DNA from: Bordetella parapertussis
GTDB lineage: Bacteria > Pseudomonadota > Gammaproteobacteria > Burkholderiales > SG8-41
Direction: 5' to 3'
DNA length: 64,000 nucleotides
Assembly: GCA_945864585.1 (NCBI GenBank)
Contig: CAMBCF010000002.1
Span: 31,570-95,569 of the forward strand
In this document: piece after piece, positions 61,363 to 64,000 of the stretch
Numbering within the stretch: the stretch's first letter is position 1
How the letters are laid out: each line of letters begins with the position of its first letter
Made by a program: the position numbers and the translations under genes
The notes under the pieces: model-generated
Told to the model about the DNA's origin: nothing
The model's input: the letters and a program-made list of their open reading frames with translations, nothing else
The model's database searches: none

Positions 61363-61402
61363 CGCCTTTGCGCATTTGCGCATTTGCGCATTTGCGCATT
61401 TG
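61363..61402. repeat. 8-bp tandem repeat, CGCATTTG x4 plus one variant
   Basis: Four perfect copies of CGCATTTG (61371-61402) follow one CGCCTTTG. The tract ends 42 bases before the start of the dehydrogenase gene, in its promoter or leader region. Confidence 0.88.
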
Positions 61403-61444
61403 CGGTGAGATTTTTTCGGCATCATTCAACGGAGACCACGTAAC

Positions 61445-62374
61445 ATGAAAATCGGATTCATCGGCATCGGCACCATGGGCGGTCACATGGCTTACAACCT
61501 GTGCAAGGCCGAATACGAGGTCACCGTTCACGATCTCAATCGCGATCTCTCCCAGCGCCACCTTGAAGTCGGCGCGACGTGGGCCGACAACGTAAAACAG
61601 ATCGCTCAAGACAGCGACGTCATCATGACTTCGCTGCCGGGTCCGAAAGAAGTGCAGGATGTCGCGCTGCGCGCCGACGGCATTTTGAGCCACATGAAGC
61701 CGGGCGCGGTGTGGTTTGATCTCTCCACCAACTCGGTCACCGTGGTGCGCGCGCTGCACGCCGCGTTTGCGAAAAAGGGCCTGCACATGCTCGACGCGCC
61801 GGTCAGCGGCGGCCCCAAGGGCGCCCAATCCGGCAAGATGGCGCTGCTGGTGGGTGGTGATCGTGACGTATTCGACAAATACCGCAAGGTGCTCGAGGCT
61901 ATCGGCGATCAAATTTTTTACGTCGGCGCGAGCGGCGCAGGCACTATCGCCAAGCTGGTGCATAACTGCGCGGGATACGCGATACAGGCGGCGATCGCGG
62001 AATTGATGACGATGGGCGTCAAAGGCGGGGTTGATCCGGTGGAACTGTGGACCGCGATGCGCCAGTGCGCAATGGGCCGCGTGCGCACCTTTGACCGCAT
62101 GGGCAACCAGTTCATGCAACACAAGTTCGAGCCGCCCGATTTCGCGCTGAAACTCGCGCACAAGGACGTGACGCTCGCCACCGAATTCGCGCGCGAAATC
62201 GGCGTGCCGATGAAAATCGCCAACATCACGCACGCCGAAATGACCGAAGCGCTCAATCGCGGCTGGGGCCACCTGGATTCACGCTCGTTCCTGATGCTGC
62301 AAAAAGAGCGCGCCGGCGTGGAGATCAAAGTGTCTGCCGAGGCGATACAAAAAGTGCTGGATCGCGATGGTTAA
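61445..62374 (+). CDS. NAD(P)-dependent beta-hydroxyacid dehydrogenase (3-hydroxyisobutyrate dehydrogenase family)
   Basis: The 309-residue protein has the Rossmann signature IGFIGIGTMGGHMAYNLCK, the substrate loop DAPVSGGPKGAQSG and a catalytic lysine Lys170 in AGTIAKLVHNC. The usual Lys-x-x-Asn-Asn is KLVHNC here, so one Asn is replaced by Cys. It would oxidise a 3-hydroxy acid (3-hydroxyisobutyrate, tartronate semialdehyde or similar). It is followed by pilU after 63 bases, but no functional link is evident. Confidence 0.88.
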   Translation: MKIGFIGIGTMGGHMAYNLCKAEYEVTVHDLNRDLSQRHLEVGATWADNVKQIAQDSDVIMTSLPGPKEVQDVALRADGILSHMKPGAVWFDLSTNSVTVVRALHAAFAKKGLHMLDAPVSGGPKGAQSGKMALLVGGDRDVFDKYRKVLEAIGDQIFYVGASGAGTIAKLVHNCAGYAIQAAIAELMTMGVKGGVDPVELWTAMRQCAMGRVRTFDRMGNQFMQHKFEPPDFALKLAHKDVTLATEFAREIGVPMKIANITHAEMTEALNRGWGHLDSRSFLMLQKERAGVEIKVSAEAIQKVLDRDG

Positions 62375-62437
62375 CGGCAGCGGCCTGTGCTCCCGTAAAA
62401 TGCACTATCCGGTTCACTCACCTCAGAGAAAAACATT

Positions 62438-63619
62438 ATGTCGGGTTTGAGCGAAGAACAAGCGCGCGCTTATATGCACAAGTTGCTGGGCGTGATGAGC
62501 GCGCAAAACGGGTCGGATCTTTTTATTGCGGCTGATTTTCCGCCCAGCATGAAAGTGCACGGCACCATGCAGCCGCTGGCCTCTCAAAAACTCAGCGGCG
62601 AAATCACCCGCGTGCTCGCGCACGCGCTGATGAACGGCGAGCAGCGCGCGGAGTTCCAGAAAGAAATGGAATGCAATTTCGCGATTGCCATTCCCGGTGT
62701 GTCGCGCTTTCGCGTAAACGTGTTTGTGCAACAGCGCCATGTCGGGATGGTGATCCGCACCATCGCCGCCGAAATTCCCAATTTCGAAAAACTGGGTCTG
62801 CCCGTGGTGCTCAAAGAAGTCATCATGAACAAACGCGGCCTGGTGCTGGTGGTCGGCGGCACCGGTTCGGGCAAATCCACCACGCTGGCGGCGATGATCG
62901 ATCAGCGTAACCGCACCTCGGCAGGCCACATTATTACGGTCGAAGATCCGGTGGAGTATGTGCATGAATCGAAGATGTCGCTGATCACGCACCGCGAAGT
63001 CGGCATCGACACCCACAGCTGGCATCACGCGCTGAAAAACACACTGCGTCAGGCGCCGGATGTGATTCTGATCGGTGAAATTCGTGATGCGGAAACCATG
63101 GAGCATGCCATCGCATTCGCCGAAACCGGACATCTGTGCCTGGGCACGCTGCATGCGAACAGCGCCAATCAGACCATCGAGCGTGTCATCAATTTTTTTC
63201 CCGAAGAACGGCGCACGCAGCTGCTGATGGATCTCTCGGCCAACCTGCGCGGTATCGTCGCACAGCGCCTGGTGCGCATGGAAGATAACACCGGGCGCAA
63301 GGCCGCCGTTGAAATCCTGCTCAACACGCCCTCGATTGCCGAGCGGATTTTTAAAGGCGAGTTCACTGAAATCAAATCCCTCATGACCAAGTCGCGCGAA
63401 CTCGGGATGCGAACTTTCGACTGGGCGCTGTTCGATTTGTATTCCGAGAACTACATCAGTTATGAAGAAGCAATACGCAATTCAGACTCGGCCAATGAAT
63501 TGCGCCTGAACATCAAACTCAAAAGCAAGCGTGGCGAACCGGCATCCACCACGACTTCAAGTTTGTCCCTGCATGAGGAGCCGGAGCCGCCGGCTGCAGC
63601 AGCGGCGACGACTGCATAA
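62438..63619 (+). CDS. pilU: PilU-type retraction ATPase of type IV pili
   Basis: The 393-residue protein has Walker A GGTGSGKST (140-148), the PilT-family Asp box (ITVEDPVEYVHE), Walker B DVILIGEIRD and His box GTLHANSANQTIERV. The IDTHSWHHALKNTLRQAPDV segment and the long low-complexity C-terminal tail (EEPEPPAAAAATTA) are PilU-like rather than PilT. It should form a cytoplasmic hexamer that assists PilT in retracting pili. No pilT is in the window; it would be expected upstream in many relatives but is replaced here by the dehydrogenase. Confidence 0.86.
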   Translation: MSGLSEEQARAYMHKLLGVMSAQNGSDLFIAADFPPSMKVHGTMQPLASQKLSGEITRVLAHALMNGEQRAEFQKEMECNFAIAIPGVSRFRVNVFVQQRHVGMVIRTIAAEIPNFEKLGLPVVLKEVIMNKRGLVLVVGGTGSGKSTTLAAMIDQRNRTSAGHIITVEDPVEYVHESKMSLITHREVGIDTHSWHHALKNTLRQAPDVILIGEIRDAETMEHAIAFAETGHLCLGTLHANSANQTIERVINFFPEERRTQLLMDLSANLRGIVAQRLVRMEDNTGRKAAVEILLNTPSIAERIFKGEFTEIKSLMTKSRELGMRTFDWALFDLYSENYISYEEAIRNSDSANELRLNIKLKSKRGEPASTTTSSLSLHEEPEPPAAAAATTA

Positions 63620-63667
63620 GCCCAAGCGGGCGCATAGTACGGTTTTGTATTTATTCATTATTTCCCT

Positions 63668-63840
63668 CTATTCAGCGTGAGTGACGTATCAACTTCTTTC
63701 CCTCACCCCTAGCCCCTCTCCCGGAGGGAGAGGGGAACAAACCCTCGCCCTCCGGGACAAGGGCACACTTGCAGCGGAGCAGAGGGTGGCGCGCAGCGCC
63801 GGGTGAGGGAGGTTTTTGACTTTTCGTTCAGGCTGTATAG
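63668..63840. repeat. Family A element, copy 5, complete
   Basis: CTATTCAGCGTGAGTGACG at the left and TTTCGTTCAGGCTGTATAG at the right bound 173 bases with core CCTCTCCCGGAGGGAGAGG and GGGTGAGGGA. It lies between pilU and the IS66-type start, in an otherwise gene-free 295 bases. Confidence 0.85.
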
Positions 63841-63914
63841 TTACCATTGTTTGTAACTATTTAGGTTAGAGCGAGGCATTGTACTTTTTGTAGATTCATA
63901 CGATACTTCCGGGC

Positions 63915-64000
63915 ATGCTGAAACGCCCTGACTTATCGCAACTGAGTTTAGCCGAAAAAGACGCGCTGATAACAGCGCTGTTTGATCAGTTGGATACCCT
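63915..64000 (+). mobile_element. 5' end of an IS66-family transposase gene (TnpC), cut by the window edge
   Basis: From ATG 63915 the frame reads MLKRPDLSQLSLAEKDALIT then ALFDQLDTL up to the window edge. The SLAEKDALI-xxLFDQL pattern is the usual N-terminus of IS66-type TnpC. The accessory tnpA/tnpB genes that normally precede tnpC are absent, so this may be a derivative or solo tnpC. Terminal repeats cannot be judged. Confidence 0.6.

Noticed and set aside
61079-62272. Minus-strand ORF of 397 codons across repeats and the dehydrogenase
   Set aside because: Made of the translated tandem repeat and family A sequence plus antisense of the dehydrogenase gene.

Overview
The window is about 60% GC and looks like a chromosomal segment of a Burkholderiales-type betaproteobacterium. 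The evidence is nine Bug/TctC-type periplasmic solute-binding protein genes, six MmgE/PrpD-family genes, a PilU-type retraction ATPase and acyl-CoA metabolism genes of the kind these bacteria carry in large numbers. No rRNA, tRNA or CRISPR array was seen. Product names rest on motif and family recognition by eye; no database search was possible.

Layout. Positions 1-6.8 kb are accessory: a Nudix gene, a PLD/DEAD-helicase/DUF3427 gene broken by one in-frame stop, and a small partner ORF, all overlapping; then a relic of a DUF1778 antitoxin, a DMT exporter, and a ParD-ParE pair followed by an HTH antidote-like gene. Positions 7-21 kb carry catabolic units: an enolase-superfamily enzyme with an NHL-repeat protein; MmgE/PrpD - hydrolase - HAD phosphatase; and a Bug - pirin - Bug - acyl-CoA synthetase - amidohydrolase run. 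Positions 21.4-24.8 kb hold ygiQ, with a repeat element inside its reading frame, then a decayed stretch with an ABC-ATPase relic and a frameshifted small gene. Positions 24.8-36 kb have a hydrolase, a Gfo/Idh/MocA oxidoreductase, an FlK-like thioesterase, MmgE/PrpD genes and five Bug genes, one frameshifted. Positions 36-40.3 kb form a tight operon: MmgE/PrpD, a dihydropyrimidinase-like enzyme, an unknown 115-residue protein and a COG0523 GTPase. Positions 40.3-49.4 kb are a long minus-strand run: two lactonase-like MBL proteins around a Bug gene and an FadH-like reductase, two MmgE/PrpD genes and a ketopantoate-reductase-like gene. Positions 49.5-60.4 kb contain a CocE-type hydrolase, an orphan DUF1778 antitoxin, acetamidase/formamidase, a NodB-type deacetylase, a two-gene acyl-CoA dehydrogenase with a hydrolase, PhoD and an MFS transporter. 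The end holds a VOC protein, a 3-hydroxyisobutyrate-dehydrogenase-like gene, pilU and the first codons of an IS66-type transposase.

The genes fit scavenging of organic and carboxylic acids: Bug proteins capture anions in the periplasm, and nearby ligases, dehydrogenases, hydratase/lyase-like MmgE/PrpD proteins, thioesterases and hydrolases would process them. No TctA/TctB membrane subunits are present here, so the Bug proteins would need permeases encoded elsewhere. The other striking property is the density of short palindromic repeats: at least nine families occupy nearly every intergenic gap, reach stop codons, and in one case lie inside a conserved gene.
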